From an uncultured Anaerolineae bacterium (GTDB lineage: Bacteria; Chloroflexota; Anaerolineae; J036; Brachytrichaceae): 64,000 nt of DNA. The position numbers were made by a program, and so were the translations under genes. Shown piece by piece: positions 16,859 to 25,837 of the stretch. A model generated the notes under the pieces. That model was not told the origin of the DNA and made no database searches. It was given only the letters and a program-made list of their open reading frames with translations. The stretch is taken from positions 186,001-250,000 of the forward strand of contig CALIMH010000004.1 of NCBI GenBank assembly GCA_938028725.1, given 5' to 3'. Position 1 is the stretch's first letter; each line of letters starts with the position of its first letter.

Positions 16859-17649
16859 ATCGCGCGAACGAACAAGTAGGCTGAGGCGACCAGGCCCATC
16901 AGCACGACAAATCGGCGTAGCAGCGTCTGGTCCACGCGCTTGGCCAACCGCGCGCCGAGGTAACCGCCCAACATGCCGCCGGCGCCCATGAGGATGGCCA
17001 GCGGCCAATTCACAATGCCGCTGAGGGCGAAAAACAGCAGTGCCACACCGTTGATAATGGCGGCGAGGCCAGTCTTGAGCGCGTTCATGCGATGGATGTC
17101 TTGCAAGCCCATTAGGCTGAGCGAAGCCAGCATCAAGATGCCGATGCCGGCGCCGAAGTAGCCGCCATAGGTGGCGACAAACAACTGAAAGCCGATCCCC
17201 CAGAGGCGCGCCAGCATTGAGACGCGCCCCTCGTTGGCGTGTTGGATGGTCTCGATGTTCCGGGCAGCGATGCGGTCGAAAACATCGCGAGCGGCAAAAA
17301 TAAGCGTGGCGAACAGCACGAGCACCGGCACGATCAGGCTGAACAGCGCCGGTGGCGTGCGCGTGAGCAGCAGCGCACCCAGCAGCCCGCCTGCCAGGCT
17401 GGGCAAGAACAGCACCACCCACAGCTTGCACATCGGCTTCAGGTCCTCACGGTAAGCCCACACACTGCCTAACGTCCCTGGCCAAAGTGCCGCTGTGTTG
17501 GTGGCGTTGGCGATGATTTTATCCACACCAAATATCACCAAGGCAGGGAAGGCGATCAAGCTGCCGCCGCCTGCCACCGCGTTGATTGCGCCGCCGACAC
17601 ATGCAGCAAGGAACAGCACAGCCAAGCCGATGAGATATGTCCAATCCAT
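16855..17649 (-). CDS. TauE/SafE-family sulfite/organosulfonate exporter-like permease
   Basis: 264 aa with about eight membrane helices. GGxxNAVAGGGSLIAFPALVIFG near the N-terminus and GGMLGGYLGARLAKRV in the second half are the two internal repeats of the TauE/SafE family. Members move sulfite, sulfoacetate or related anions, but most are uncharacterised. ATG 17649 is chosen because the preceding 28 codons are hydrophilic and unlike the family. The stop overlaps the methyltransferase start, an odd partnership. A 155-bp stretch upstream to 17804 shows nothing recognisable. Confidence 0.85.
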   Translation of the reverse strand: MDWTYLIGLAVLFLAACVGGAINAVAGGGSLIAFPALVIFGVDKIIANATNTAALWPGTLGSVWAYREDLKPMCKLWVVLFLPSLAGGLLGALLLTRTPPALFSLIVPVLVLFATLIFAARDVFDRIAARNIETIQHANEGRVSMLARLWGIGFQLFVATYGGYFGAGIGILMLASLSLMGLQDIHRMNALKTGLAAIINGVALLFFALSGIVNWPLAILMGAGGMLGGYLGARLAKRVDQTLLRRFVVLMGLVASAYLFVRAI

Positions 17650-17804
17650 GTGGCCGCTAAGCGAAGTGGTAGTGCGTGAACGTTGTCCCGTGCATCGCCT
17701 GGCTCGCGTGGCATCCACCAGGCGGCCGGGCAAGGGTCAAGCATAACCCAACTTGCAGCTTGGAGCGGCTTGTGGCTTGAGCACGCGGCGGCTGCGTCAG
17801 CAGC

Positions 17805-19121
17805 TTATAGCTCGTTCCCGTCAGTGCTGACCTGCGCGCAGCCCACCAGCCGAATGCCAGCCACCAGGTTAGCGTGGATGCGGTTTTGCTGGATCAGGCT
17901 ATCGCGCGCGCGCTCTAGTTGCACGCCGATGCGATTGTCGCGGATGATGTTGCGAAGGATGCGCACGCCGCGACAGCGTGGGCCGGCATAGTTGGCGCCG
18001 CGCTGCGTCCAGACGTGCACGGCCACGTCGTTGTGCTCGAAGCGGTTGTCGCTGACCTCGGTGTCGAAGCTCTCAGCTTGCTCGGGGAAGAATTCGGCAA
18101 ATAGCGCTGTGCCGCGCTGATCGCGGTCGTTCGCCCATAGTTGCACGCCGACGCCGTTGCGCTCGAATTGGTTGCGACGGATCACGTTGTTTGCGCCATG
18201 CTCGATCGCAACGCCGGCGGTGCGGTTGCCGGCGATGTGGTTGTCCTCCACCACGTTTTGGCGTGACCAGCCCAACCAGAAGCCGTAGTTGCAGAAGTCG
18301 GCGCGATTGTGGCGGAAAATGTTGCCCGTCGAGAAGGTGGCCTCAAAGGCGATGTTTGGGCTGAAGCTGGCGTCGTTGTGCTCGAAGAGGTTGTGGTTGC
18401 ATGGCGTCTTGATCTGGTCGCGGTGGAAGCCGCCGAGGAAGACGCCGTCCCCGCTGCTGCGCAGCTTGTTGTGGCGCACCACGTTGTGCGACGAGTTGCA
18501 CATGATGACCAGCGCGGCGGCGTCCGCACCGTTGTGGTATTGCTCAGCATCTCGGCTCGCAGCGTAGATGCGGCAGCAGAAATCGGCCACATTACGCTCG
18601 ATCGTGTTGTGCGATGACTCGTACAGCAGGATGCCGGCGCCGCTGTTGTAGCTGGCGTCGTTGCCGATCACTTGGATATTCTCGCAGCCGTACAACATGA
18701 TGCCGTTCTGCTGATGCTGCACGTCGTTGTTGAGGATAAAACCGTCCTTCACGCCGCCGAGCAAGATGCCGCCGCCGTAGGCTTGGGTCAGCGGCAACCA
18801 CACATCCAAAAAAGCAGTTGGCGGCGGCAGCTCGTGTGTGTGGCGCACCCGACAGCGCTCCACGCACACATTGGCGCTGCCGCTGACGTAAATGCCATGA
18901 TAGAAGCGCTCCACTGCCAAGCCGCGGATCGTCACGCCGCTGCACTGCTGCACCCGCACGCCAACCCCCTGGCAATCCGTGCCGATAATCACCACTCCCT
19001 CGCCGTTCAGCGTGACGTGATCGCCTTTCACCGTGATGCCATGTGGCAGGTGATACACACCCGGCTTCAACGTCGTGTCGCTGGTGATCACCATGCCGTC
19101 CTCTGGGATAACCTCGCGCAT
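17805..19121 (-). CDS. Right-handed parallel beta-helix (PbH1/NosD-like) repeat protein
   Basis: 438 aa made almost wholly of beta-helix turns of about 22-24 residues with recurring patterns such as NxIxxN, GIxLxxSxxNxI and HNxxxxN. This is the fold of pectate-lyase-like and NosD-type carbohydrate-interacting proteins. No signal peptide, membrane segment or lipobox is visible, so it appears cytosolic, which is unusual for this fold. Catalytic residues cannot be assigned. A probable AAGGTG ribosome site lies 10 nt before the ATG. It is divergent from the UDG gene with 33 bp between starts. Confidence 0.8.
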   Translation of the reverse strand: MREVIPEDGMVITSDTTLKPGVYHLPHGITVKGDHVTLNGEGVVIIGTDCQGVGVRVQQCSGVTIRGLAVERFYHGIYVSGSANVCVERCRVRHTHELPPPTAFLDVWLPLTQAYGGGILLGGVKDGFILNNDVQHQQNGIMLYGCENIQVIGNDASYNSGAGILLYESSHNTIERNVADFCCRIYAASRDAEQYHNGADAAALVIMCNSSHNVVRHNKLRSSGDGVFLGGFHRDQIKTPCNHNLFEHNDASFSPNIAFEATFSTGNIFRHNRADFCNYGFWLGWSRQNVVEDNHIAGNRTAGVAIEHGANNVIRRNQFERNGVGVQLWANDRDQRGTALFAEFFPEQAESFDTEVSDNRFEHNDVAVHVWTQRGANYAGPRCRGVRILRNIIRDNRIGVQLERARDSLIQQNRIHANLVAGIRLVGCAQVSTDGNEL

Positions 19122-19154
19122 CTTCAGCCACCTTTGCGCCGCTTATTGTGCCTG

Positions 19155-19880
19155 ATGAACGGCCGCCTGGTTGATGGCACAATCGGCACGCTGATGCAGG
19201 AGGCCTTGGCCGCGCTACATGCGGAGATCGTGGCGTGTCAGGCCTGCCCTCGGCTGGTGAGTTGGCGCGAGCAGGTGGCGCGCGCCAAGCGCCGTGCCTT
19301 TCGCGCCTGGGACTACTGGGGCAGGCCGCTGCCTGGCTTCGGCGATCCGCAGGGGCGCTTGGTGATCGTCGGCCTCGCGCCGGCTGCGCACGGCGGCAAC
19401 CGCACCGGCCGCCTCTTCACGGGCGATCGCTCTGGCGACTTCCTCTTCGCAGCGCTGCATGCGGCTGGCTTTGCCAATCAGCCGCGTTCCGTTGCCCGCG
19501 ATGACGGGCTTGTCCTGCGCGATTGCTACATCGTGGCCGCGCTGCGCTGTGCGCCCCCGGACAATCGGCCCACCTCCGAGGAGCTGCGCCGCTGCCGGCC
19601 CTTTCTGGTGCGCGAGCTGTCTCTGTTGACGTGCGCGCGTGTATATGTCGCGTTGGGCCGAGTGGCGTTTGAGGCCCTGGCGCGTGTGATGGGCCTCGCC
19701 CCTCTCCCGCGCTTTGCACACGGCTTGAGGCTGAAGCACGACCACATCACCATCATCGCTTCCTACCATCCCAGCCAGCGCAACACCTTGACCGGCCTGC
19801 TCACCCTGCCGATGCTCACGGCGATCTTCGAGCAAGCGCGGGAGCTGCTTGATGAACATGGCGAGGCCGGCGCAGGTTAG
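19155..19880 (+). CDS. Uracil-DNA glycosylase, family 5 (UdgB-like)
   Basis: 241 aa. Removes uracil (and in this family often hypoxanthine or other deaminated bases) from DNA. Motif 1 GLAPAAHGGNRTGRLFTGDRSG carries the family-5 signature (polar Asp/Asn of other families absent), and motif 3 is SYHPSQRN. Four cysteines for an iron-sulphur cluster are expected, and Cys28/Cys31 (ACQACPRL), the Cys in LRCAPP and the Cys in RRCRPF are in place. Start 19155 gives standard length. Together with MutM it gives the window two base-excision enzymes, consistent with a warm habitat (inference). Confidence 0.9.
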   Translation: MNGRLVDGTIGTLMQEALAALHAEIVACQACPRLVSWREQVARAKRRAFRAWDYWGRPLPGFGDPQGRLVIVGLAPAAHGGNRTGRLFTGDRSGDFLFAALHAAGFANQPRSVARDDGLVLRDCYIVAALRCAPPDNRPTSEELRRCRPFLVRELSLLTCARVYVALGRVAFEALARVMGLAPLPRFAHGLRLKHDHITIIASYHPSQRNTLTGLLTLPMLTAIFEQARELLDEHGEAGAG

Positions 19881-19936
19881 AGGAAGGGGCACGACGAGCG
19901 ATCGGGCAGCGTTACCAGACAGGCTCGCCTTGATGA

Positions 19937-22741
19937 TCACGGTGCTGCTGAATTGCCGGGACGCTGCCGAGCCCGCCGCACCCATTTATGGGCCTCGCGC
20001 ACCCATAGCACAGCGCTCGCCGCCCCCACACAGCCCAGCCAATCTTCAATGGTAAGTGGCGTGGTGTGGAAGGCCAGCTGGAGCGGCGGGGCGTAGATCA
20101 CCGCCACCTGAAGCGCCGCTGAGGTGAGCACAGCCAGCCATAGCCAGGGGTTGCGCCACAGGTCGGCGAAAGCGGAACGGCGCTCCGAGCGCGAGTTGAA
20201 GGCGTTGAAGAGCTGCGCCAGCACCAAAGTGTTGAAAGCCATCGTGCGGGCGTAATCTAAGCTGCCGCTGCCAGCGATCCAGCCACCTGGCAGCGCCGCG
20301 TCCAAGACCACGAGCGTGCTGATCGCCATCACCAAGCCACTCACGAACATGCCGAAGGCCATCTCGGCGTTGATCACGGGCTCGTGGCGCGGGCGCGGCT
20401 GCTGACGCATCGCGTCAACGTCGGGTGGGTCTACGCCGAGGGCGAGCGCCGGCCCGGCGTCGGTGATGAGGTTGATCCACAGGATTTGCACGGCCAACAG
20501 CGGCAGGATCAGCTCCTCGCTGCCAAGCTCGCGCAGGCCGATCACACTTGCAAGCAGCACCCCTAGGAACATCGTGATCACCTCGCCAAGGTTGGAAGAG
20601 AGCAAATAGCGCAAGAAGCGGCGGATGTTGGCGAAGATCGTCCGTCCTTCTTCCACCGCACCCACGATGGAGGCGAAGTTGTCGTCCACCAGCACCATGT
20701 CGGCGGCCTCCTTGGCCACGTCGGTGCCGGTGATGCCCATCGCCACGCCGATGTCGGCGTAGCGCAGCGCCGGTGCGTCGTTGACGCCGTCCCCGGTCAT
20801 GGCGACCACATGGCCCTGCTCGCGCAAAGCCTTGACCAAGCGCAGCTTATGCTCAGGGCTGACGCGGGCGTAGCAGGAGACGCGCGGCACCACCTCGCGC
20901 AGGGTAGCCTCTTGCATCGCGTCCAATTCGGCGCCGGAGATGACCGGCGCGTCGGCCTCAGCGATCCCCACCTCGCTGGCGATGGCCTGCGCGGTGAGCG
21001 GATGATCGCCGGTGATCATCACTACGCGGATGCCGGCCTGCTGGGCGCGCGCCACCGCCTCTTTCGCCTCCGGTCGTGGTGGGTCGCTGATCCCGATCAC
21101 ACCGACGAACACGAACTGCTCCTCTGGTAAGGGGGACTCGGACGATGGCGCAGTGGACAAAGGGCGGTAGGCTATGCCGATCGTGCGCATCCCCTGGCTG
21201 GCCAGCCGATCTACCAGGTGGCGGATCGCCTCACGCCGCTCAGCGCGAAGGGGTTGCACCTGCTTGCCGAATTGCTCGGCGGCACAACGCTGCAACAACA
21301 CGTCCGGCGCGCCCTTGGCGCATAGCAACAGCCCTCCGTCCGGGTCGCGGTGCAGCGTGCTCATCATCTTGCGCTCGGATGAAAACGGTTGCTCGGCCAA
21401 GCGAGGGAAGCGCTCGTGCAATGTCTGGTAGCTCAAGCCGAGCTTCGCAGCGGCCACCAGCAGCGCGCCCTCTGTGGGATCGCCTTGCACCATCCAGCGG
21501 CCATCGCGCTGGGTGAGCGCGCTGTTGTTGGCCAGGGCAGCAATGCGCAGCGCTAGCTCCACCTCCGCGGCGAGGGCGGCGTTGTGGATGGGCTGCCCTT
21601 CGTGCAGCGCCTCACCATAAGGCGCGTAGCCGCTGCCGGTGAACGTGACCTCGCCGCTAGCTGTGCAGGCGCGGCGAGCGGTCATCTCCCCGAGGGTAAG
21701 TGTGCCGGTTTTGTCGGTGCAAATCACATCCGAGGCGCCGAGCGTCTCCACGGCAGCGAGCTTGCGCACGATGGCGTTGCGTCGCGCCATGCGCTGTACC
21801 CCGATCGCCAGCAGGATGGTGAGCACCGTCGCAAGACCCTCCGGCACGGCCGCCACTGCCAGCGACACGCCGAACAACATCACGCTGATTAACCCCGGCG
21901 TGTTGCGCACTGGCTGGGTGAGCAGCGTGACCAGCACGATCACCACGGCGGTGACCACCACCGCGACGCCCAGCCAGCGGCCGGTGCGCGCGATCTCCTG
22001 TTGGAGCGGTGTGGGGTCGTCTGTGGTTTGTTGGAGCAACGTGGCCACCTTGCCAATCTCGGCTTGTGCGCCAGTGGCGACAACTACAGCCTTGCCGTGG
22101 CCATACACAGCGATAGTGCTGCCGAACACCATGTTGCGCCGCTCGTTGAGCGGCGTGGCGTCACCACAGGGCGCGGCAGTCTTGAGCACCGGCACGCTCT
22201 CACCGGTGAGCGCGGCCTCATTGGTTTGCAGGGCAGCCACTTCGAACAGCCGTGCATCAGCGGCGATGGTGTCGCCTTCCTCCACGATCAGCACATCGCC
22301 GGGCACAACCTCGCGCGCTGGGATCTCGCAGCGTTCCCCCGCGCGTATCACACTGGCAGTGGCAGCTGCCATTGTCTTCAGCGCAGCGAGCGAGCGCTCT
22401 GCACGCTGCTCTTGAATGAAGCCCAGCGCAGCGTTGAAGAGCACAATGGCGAGGATGGCGAGCGATTCAAACGGCAAGCTGGTCTCGCGCTCGATCAGCC
22501 ACACGACCAACGAGATGGCGGTTGCTGCTAACAACAGCAGCACCAACGGGCTTTCAAACTGAGCGAGCAGTCGCCGCCATGCGGGCACCGGCGGCGCAGA
22601 GGGCAGCTCGTTCCATCCGTACTGCGCCAGTCGGCGTTGGGCCTCATCATGAGAAAGGCCACGTTGCAGATCGGTTTGCAGCGCGGCCGCTATCTCTGCG
22701 AGGGGCGCGCTGTGTGCTCGAAGCTGGATGGCGCTTCGCAT
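19937..22741 (-). CDS. P-type ATPase, Ca2+-transporting (P2A) type
   Basis: 934 aa. ATP-driven cation pump with about ten membrane helices. Actuator TGES 179-182, M4 PEGL 300-303, phosphorylated Asp343 in DKTGTLT, hinge TGDGVNDAPAL, and M6 NLITDAGPALALG, whose Asn, Thr and Asp correspond to the SERCA calcium site. These point to Ca2+ (possibly Mn2+) export. Start 22741 is used because the region before it is unlike the family and has a GGAG 8 nt upstream of this ATG. It faces the membrane-protein gene 22919 divergently. Confidence 0.92.
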   Translation of the reverse strand: MRSAIQLRAHSAPLAEIAAALQTDLQRGLSHDEAQRRLAQYGWNELPSAPPVPAWRRLLAQFESPLVLLLLAATAISLVVWLIERETSLPFESLAILAIVLFNAALGFIQEQRAERSLAALKTMAAATASVIRAGERCEIPAREVVPGDVLIVEEGDTIAADARLFEVAALQTNEAALTGESVPVLKTAAPCGDATPLNERRNMVFGSTIAVYGHGKAVVVATGAQAEIGKVATLLQQTTDDPTPLQQEIARTGRWLGVAVVVTAVVIVLVTLLTQPVRNTPGLISVMLFGVSLAVAAVPEGLATVLTILLAIGVQRMARRNAIVRKLAAVETLGASDVICTDKTGTLTLGEMTARRACTASGEVTFTGSGYAPYGEALHEGQPIHNAALAAEVELALRIAALANNSALTQRDGRWMVQGDPTEGALLVAAAKLGLSYQTLHERFPRLAEQPFSSERKMMSTLHRDPDGGLLLCAKGAPDVLLQRCAAEQFGKQVQPLRAERREAIRHLVDRLASQGMRTIGIAYRPLSTAPSSESPLPEEQFVFVGVIGISDPPRPEAKEAVARAQQAGIRVVMITGDHPLTAQAIASEVGIAEADAPVISGAELDAMQEATLREVVPRVSCYARVSPEHKLRLVKALREQGHVVAMTGDGVNDAPALRYADIGVAMGITGTDVAKEAADMVLVDDNFASIVGAVEEGRTIFANIRRFLRYLLSSNLGEVITMFLGVLLASVIGLRELGSEELILPLLAVQILWINLITDAGPALALGVDPPDVDAMRQQPRPRHEPVINAEMAFGMFVSGLVMAISTLVVLDAALPGGWIAGSGSLDYARTMAFNTLVLAQLFNAFNSRSERRSAFADLWRNPWLWLAVLTSAALQVAVIYAPPLQLAFHTTPLTIEDWLGCVGAASAVLWVREAHKWVRRARQRPGNSAAP

Positions 22742-22906
22742 AGGGCTCTCCGCCGCTTGTGTGGAGGCTTGCACAATGTGAAAGTGTAACTGCACTTCAC
22801 TGCTGGGTGAAGTCGGGTTGTGGCGACAGGGAACGCCTCCGATGCGCAAACTGAGCAGTCGCTTGCGTGCGGCTAAACGAAGCAGCAGCCGCCTCGACGC
22901 CTTTGC

Positions 22907-22912
22907 TACACT
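22907..22912 (+). promoter_or_regulatory. -10 box TACACT, leaderless start at 22919
   Basis: TACACT with 6 nt to ATG 22919 and no Shine-Dalgarno sequence. Confidence 0.5.
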
Positions 22913-22918
22913 CGCAGC

Positions 22919-23815
22919 ATGAGCGATGCCTTGGCGCAAGGGCTGGATGGCCTTGCCGAAGCAGCCGCACGCCTGCATAGCACTCGCATCGTTCGCCTGA
23001 TCTTCGTTGCCTTGTCGCTTGGCTCAGTGATGGGCCTGATGGTCGCCCAGCCTAGCCGCGTGGAGAACCAGAGCATCCGCGACACCACGCCGGCCGAGAT
23101 CGACATTGGCAGCATTGGCACGTATGTGCGCGTCACCGGCATCCTCGACACACAAGGGGCCTACCGCACTCAATACCGTCTCGGTGTCATCCAATTGCAG
23201 GGTGGCCGCTACATTCCGTTGGTCGTGCCCGGCAGCGCGGGCGCGGTGTATGTCCTGGACGAGGGCCTACCGCCTCATGCCCCGGATGAGTTCGTCACCG
23301 TGGTGGGTCAGGTGATGACCGGCATCGGGGCGCAACCGCCGCTCTTCATCCAAGTTGGCTATCCGCCCAACGTGGTGCTGGCGCACACGCTGGCGCGCTG
23401 TAGCGGCGTTGCGCTGCTAGGTTTGCTGACGCTAGCAGCGCTCGGCGCGTGGATGCGCGGGCAGAGTTACGCGCTGGCTTTGCCGTTTGCAACGCCGCGC
23501 GATCAGCACGCTGCGCCGGACTTGCTCTGGTTCGGCAGCTTGGGCCGCGCGTATGACGAGGCCGTAGTCCGTAATGCGGCCGCCAGCTTTCAAGCCACGC
23601 CGTTCCAGGGGCAACTAGAGGGGGCGGGCTGGCAGGTGGTGATTCGGCGGCTGCGTGCAGCGCAACGCTTCACGGTCGCTAGCAGATGGGGCCGCTTGGC
23701 TGCAGCGCGCGTGACGTTTGAGGACAACCACGGCTTGCCACGCCGCGGTGTGATCGCGGCGCGCAACCGCGCGATCCTCGATGCAGTGTTGCAGGTGCTC
23801 AGCTACTTGCGCTAA
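22919..23815 (+). CDS. Uncharacterised two-helix membrane protein
   Basis: 298 aa, family not recognised. Membrane helix at about 24-44, an external domain of about 110 residues with OB-like beta character (GTYVRVTGILDTQG, FVTVVGQVMTG), a second helix at about 157-176, and a cytosolic C-terminal domain with a basic segment (WQVVIRRLRAAQRFTVASRWG). The outer domain resembles the short OB/NfeD-like modules found in membrane proteins, but I would not assign a function. Divergent from the Ca2+-ATPase. Confidence 0.7.
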   Translation: MSDALAQGLDGLAEAAARLHSTRIVRLIFVALSLGSVMGLMVAQPSRVENQSIRDTTPAEIDIGSIGTYVRVTGILDTQGAYRTQYRLGVIQLQGGRYIPLVVPGSAGAVYVLDEGLPPHAPDEFVTVVGQVMTGIGAQPPLFIQVGYPPNVVLAHTLARCSGVALLGLLTLAALGAWMRGQSYALALPFATPRDQHAAPDLLWFGSLGRAYDEAVVRNAAASFQATPFQGQLEGAGWQVVIRRLRAAQRFTVASRWGRLAAARVTFEDNHGLPRRGVIAARNRAILDAVLQVLSYLR

Positions 23816-24182
23816 GCACGTCACCACGCGACGCCGTTCTTCAGGCGCTCTTTGCACACTGGCTTGTTGTGATGCAGCGTGCCGGCTTAGGCCTGCTTGT
23901 CTCCCCGGCTTTCCCAGCTGCCGAGCACGGAGGGGATGTCGCCCTCTGCGTTGAGCCGCTCGCCGTCGTGCTGCGGGCTACGTGCACGTGTGCGTCGGGG
24001 GAGACCCCGCCTTCGTGGGAGGGATGGCCGATGGGGCCGCATAACCGCACAGCGCTGTGGCCAATAGCCCTCGGCTCATCCACTTCCGCAACGCTCTCCA
24101 TCGCTTCTCCACATCTACAGCATACCCTAGTAGATGCTTGGCCCGAAGTGGCAAAGCAAAGCTGTGCAAAGGAGGTTATGCC
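23816..24182 (+). promoter_or_regulatory. Intergenic region (367 bp) before the Tat-exported protein
   Basis: No convincing gene on either strand. The only structure I see is a 7-bp inverted repeat CATCTAC / GTAGATG at 24112-24118 and 24130-24136 with an 11-nt spacer, possibly an operator, and an AAGGAGG-type ribosome site shortly before ATG 24183. Confidence 0.4.
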
Positions 24183-25001
24183 ATGAACCGAAGAGCTTTT
24201 CTTAAAACAAGCGCCGGCGCAGGTGTTGCAGTCTTGGCAGCAGCTGTTGGCATGGGAGGCGCAGCAACTGCGCGCGCGCACCACGGTGGTCGCGGCAGAT
24301 GGAGCGCGCAGCCGTTCGGCTTTGGTGGCAAGTTCGGCAGCCCGGCTGATGCCGACATCATCGCAAAGACGCTGGGCATCACAGTGGATGAGCTGATGCG
24401 CGCGCTGGAGAGCGGCAAGTCGGTTGCTGACGTCGCCACGGAGAAGAAGGTGGCGCTGAGCGCAGTGGTGGATGCGATCCTTGCTGAGCACCAGCGACGG
24501 CTTGAGCTTGCTGTGGCCGCCGGACGGTTGACCTCGGCGCAGGCCGAGGCCGTGCTGGCTAACCTGCGCACGGTGCTGCCGGCGCAGTTGCAGGTGAGGC
24601 CGGTGGCCGGCCTCCCGCCGTTGCCGGCGCCGTTCGGGCTGCCAGCCAAAGGCGGCCGAAAAGTGGGGCGTGACCTCACCTCTCGCCTGCCGCTATCTGT
24701 TGTCGCCGACGCGATGGGCATTTCAGTCAGCGAGCTGCGCGCTGCGTTGCAGAGCGGCAAATCAATCGCTGAGATCGCCAAAGAGAAGAACGTCGCGCTG
24801 GCGACACTCACCGAAGCTGTGGAGAATGCAGCCAAGCGTGAGTTGGACTACTTGGTGAGCGCCGGGCACATCACCCAGGCCCAGGCTGATGCCTGGTTGG
24901 AGACACTAAAGGCGAATCTGCCATTGCTCCTCCAACTGAAGCACCCGCCCTATCGGAGCGGCAGCGCGCCTGCGCGGTGGCTGAGCGACCCAACCATGTG
25001 A
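24183..25001 (+). CDS. Tat-exported protein with two homologous helical repeats
   Basis: 272 aa. N-terminus MNRRAFLKTSAGAGVAVLAAA is a Tat signal (twin Arg, FLK) with probable cleavage after ARA. The mature part is Gly/His-rich at first and then holds two similar blocks, 57-137 and 171-252. Each runs: ADxxGIxVxELxxALxSGKSxAxxAxEKxVAL, a helix, then AGxxTxAQAxAxLxxLxxxLP. The pattern is like DUF2680-type clay/spore-coat-like exported repeats of Firmicutes. Function unknown. A strong AAGGAGG precedes the start. Folded export through Tat suggests a cofactor or fast folding (inference). Confidence 0.75.
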   Translation: MNRRAFLKTSAGAGVAVLAAAVGMGGAATARAHHGGRGRWSAQPFGFGGKFGSPADADIIAKTLGITVDELMRALESGKSVADVATEKKVALSAVVDAILAEHQRRLELAVAAGRLTSAQAEAVLANLRTVLPAQLQVRPVAGLPPLPAPFGLPAKGGRKVGRDLTSRLPLSVVADAMGISVSELRAALQSGKSIAEIAKEKNVALATLTEAVENAAKRELDYLVSAGHITQAQADAWLETLKANLPLLLQLKHPPYRSGSAPARWLSDPTM

Positions 25002-25113
25002 GCGCGATTGAGTCCTGCTTGCGCCAAGCGCATCGCATCGTAGGAGCGCACAATCACTGTGCGCTCCGTATTAGTCTGTCGGCCTACTCAGCCATCCTCC
25101 GACGTGGTGTGCA

Positions 25114-25119
25114 TACACT
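25114..25119 (+). promoter_or_regulatory. -10 box TACACT for the response-regulator gene
   Basis: TACACT with 7 nt to ATG 25127. Leaderless start predicted for the two-component operon. Confidence 0.5.
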
Positions 25120-25126
25120 TAAAGGC

Positions 25127-25837
25127 ATGAGCGCTCGCATCTTGGTGGTGGATGACGACAAGAACATCGCCCGGCTGTTGCGAGACTACCTGGAGCAGGA
25201 GGGCTTTATCGTCTTCACCGCCCATGATGGCGAAACGGCCCTGCACATCATCCGCCGCGAGCGGCCCGATTGCGTTGTGCTTGACCTCATGCTGCCCGCG
25301 CGCGATGGCTGGAGTGTGACCCGCGTGGTGCGCAGTGACGAGCAGCACGCGGCCACTCCCATCCTCATGCTCACTGCCCGCGTGGACGATGTGGACAAAG
25401 TGGTCGGCCTGGAGCTGGGCGCAGATGATTACGTGACCAAGCCCTTTAACCCGCGCGAAGTGGTGGCGCGCGTCAAAGCCATCCTGCGGCGATCTCGCCT
25501 CGGCCCGCGTCCGCCAGCCGTGTTGCAGGTGGGCGAGCTCTGCTTGAACGATGCAGAACACACTGTCACGGTCGGTGGCAAGCCGGTGGATTTGACGCCC
25601 ACCGAGTTTAGGATTCTGCGCGCGCTGATGACATATCCCAACTACGCCTTCACACGCGCGGAGCTGATCGAGAAGGCGCTCGGCTTCAGCTACGAGGGCA
25701 TGGATCGCACAGTAGATAGCCACATTAAGAACTTGCGCCGCAAGATCGAACCCGACCCTGCCTCTCCGACCTACATCGAGACCGTGATCGGCGTCGGCTA
25801 TCGCTTGCGCGACCCCGCCCGCCATCCACTGCCATGA
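25127..25837 (+). CDS. OmpR/PhoB-family response regulator
   Basis: 236 aa. Receiver domain 1-120 with acidic pocket Asp9-Asp11, phospho-acceptor Asp53 (VLDLMLP) and the conserved Lys in YVTKPF. DNA-binding winged helix from about 135 with TPTEFRILRALM and the recognition region VDSHIKNLRRKIEPDP, ending YIETVIGVGYRL. Start ATG 25127 begins the receiver directly and sits 7 nt after a -10 box; upstream extension is promoter sequence. The stop overlaps the kinase start (ATGA), making one operon. Confidence 0.95.
   Translation: MSARILVVDDDKNIARLLRDYLEQEGFIVFTAHDGETALHIIRRERPDCVVLDLMLPARDGWSVTRVVRSDEQHAATPILMLTARVDDVDKVVGLELGADDYVTKPFNPREVVARVKAILRRSRLGPRPPAVLQVGELCLNDAEHTVTVGGKPVDLTPTEFRILRALMTYPNYAFTRAELIEKALGFSYEGMDRTVDSHIKNLRRKIEPDPASPTYIETVIGVGYRLRDPARHPLP

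Noticed and set aside
16859-17431. Apparent 190-residue N-terminal extension of the DNA methyltransferase
   Set aside because: It is the TauE gene read in another frame: Arg/His/Pro-rich with no domain, and the methylase motifs begin right after ATG 16858.
18672-19154. Long upstream extension of the uracil-DNA glycosylase
   Set aside because: Lies antisense to the beta-helix gene and has no homology-like pattern; family length is reached from ATG 19155.
22742-22978. 79-residue extension of the Ca2+-ATPase
   Set aside because: Overlaps the divergent promoter region and the start of the 22919 gene, and is unlike the family N-terminus.
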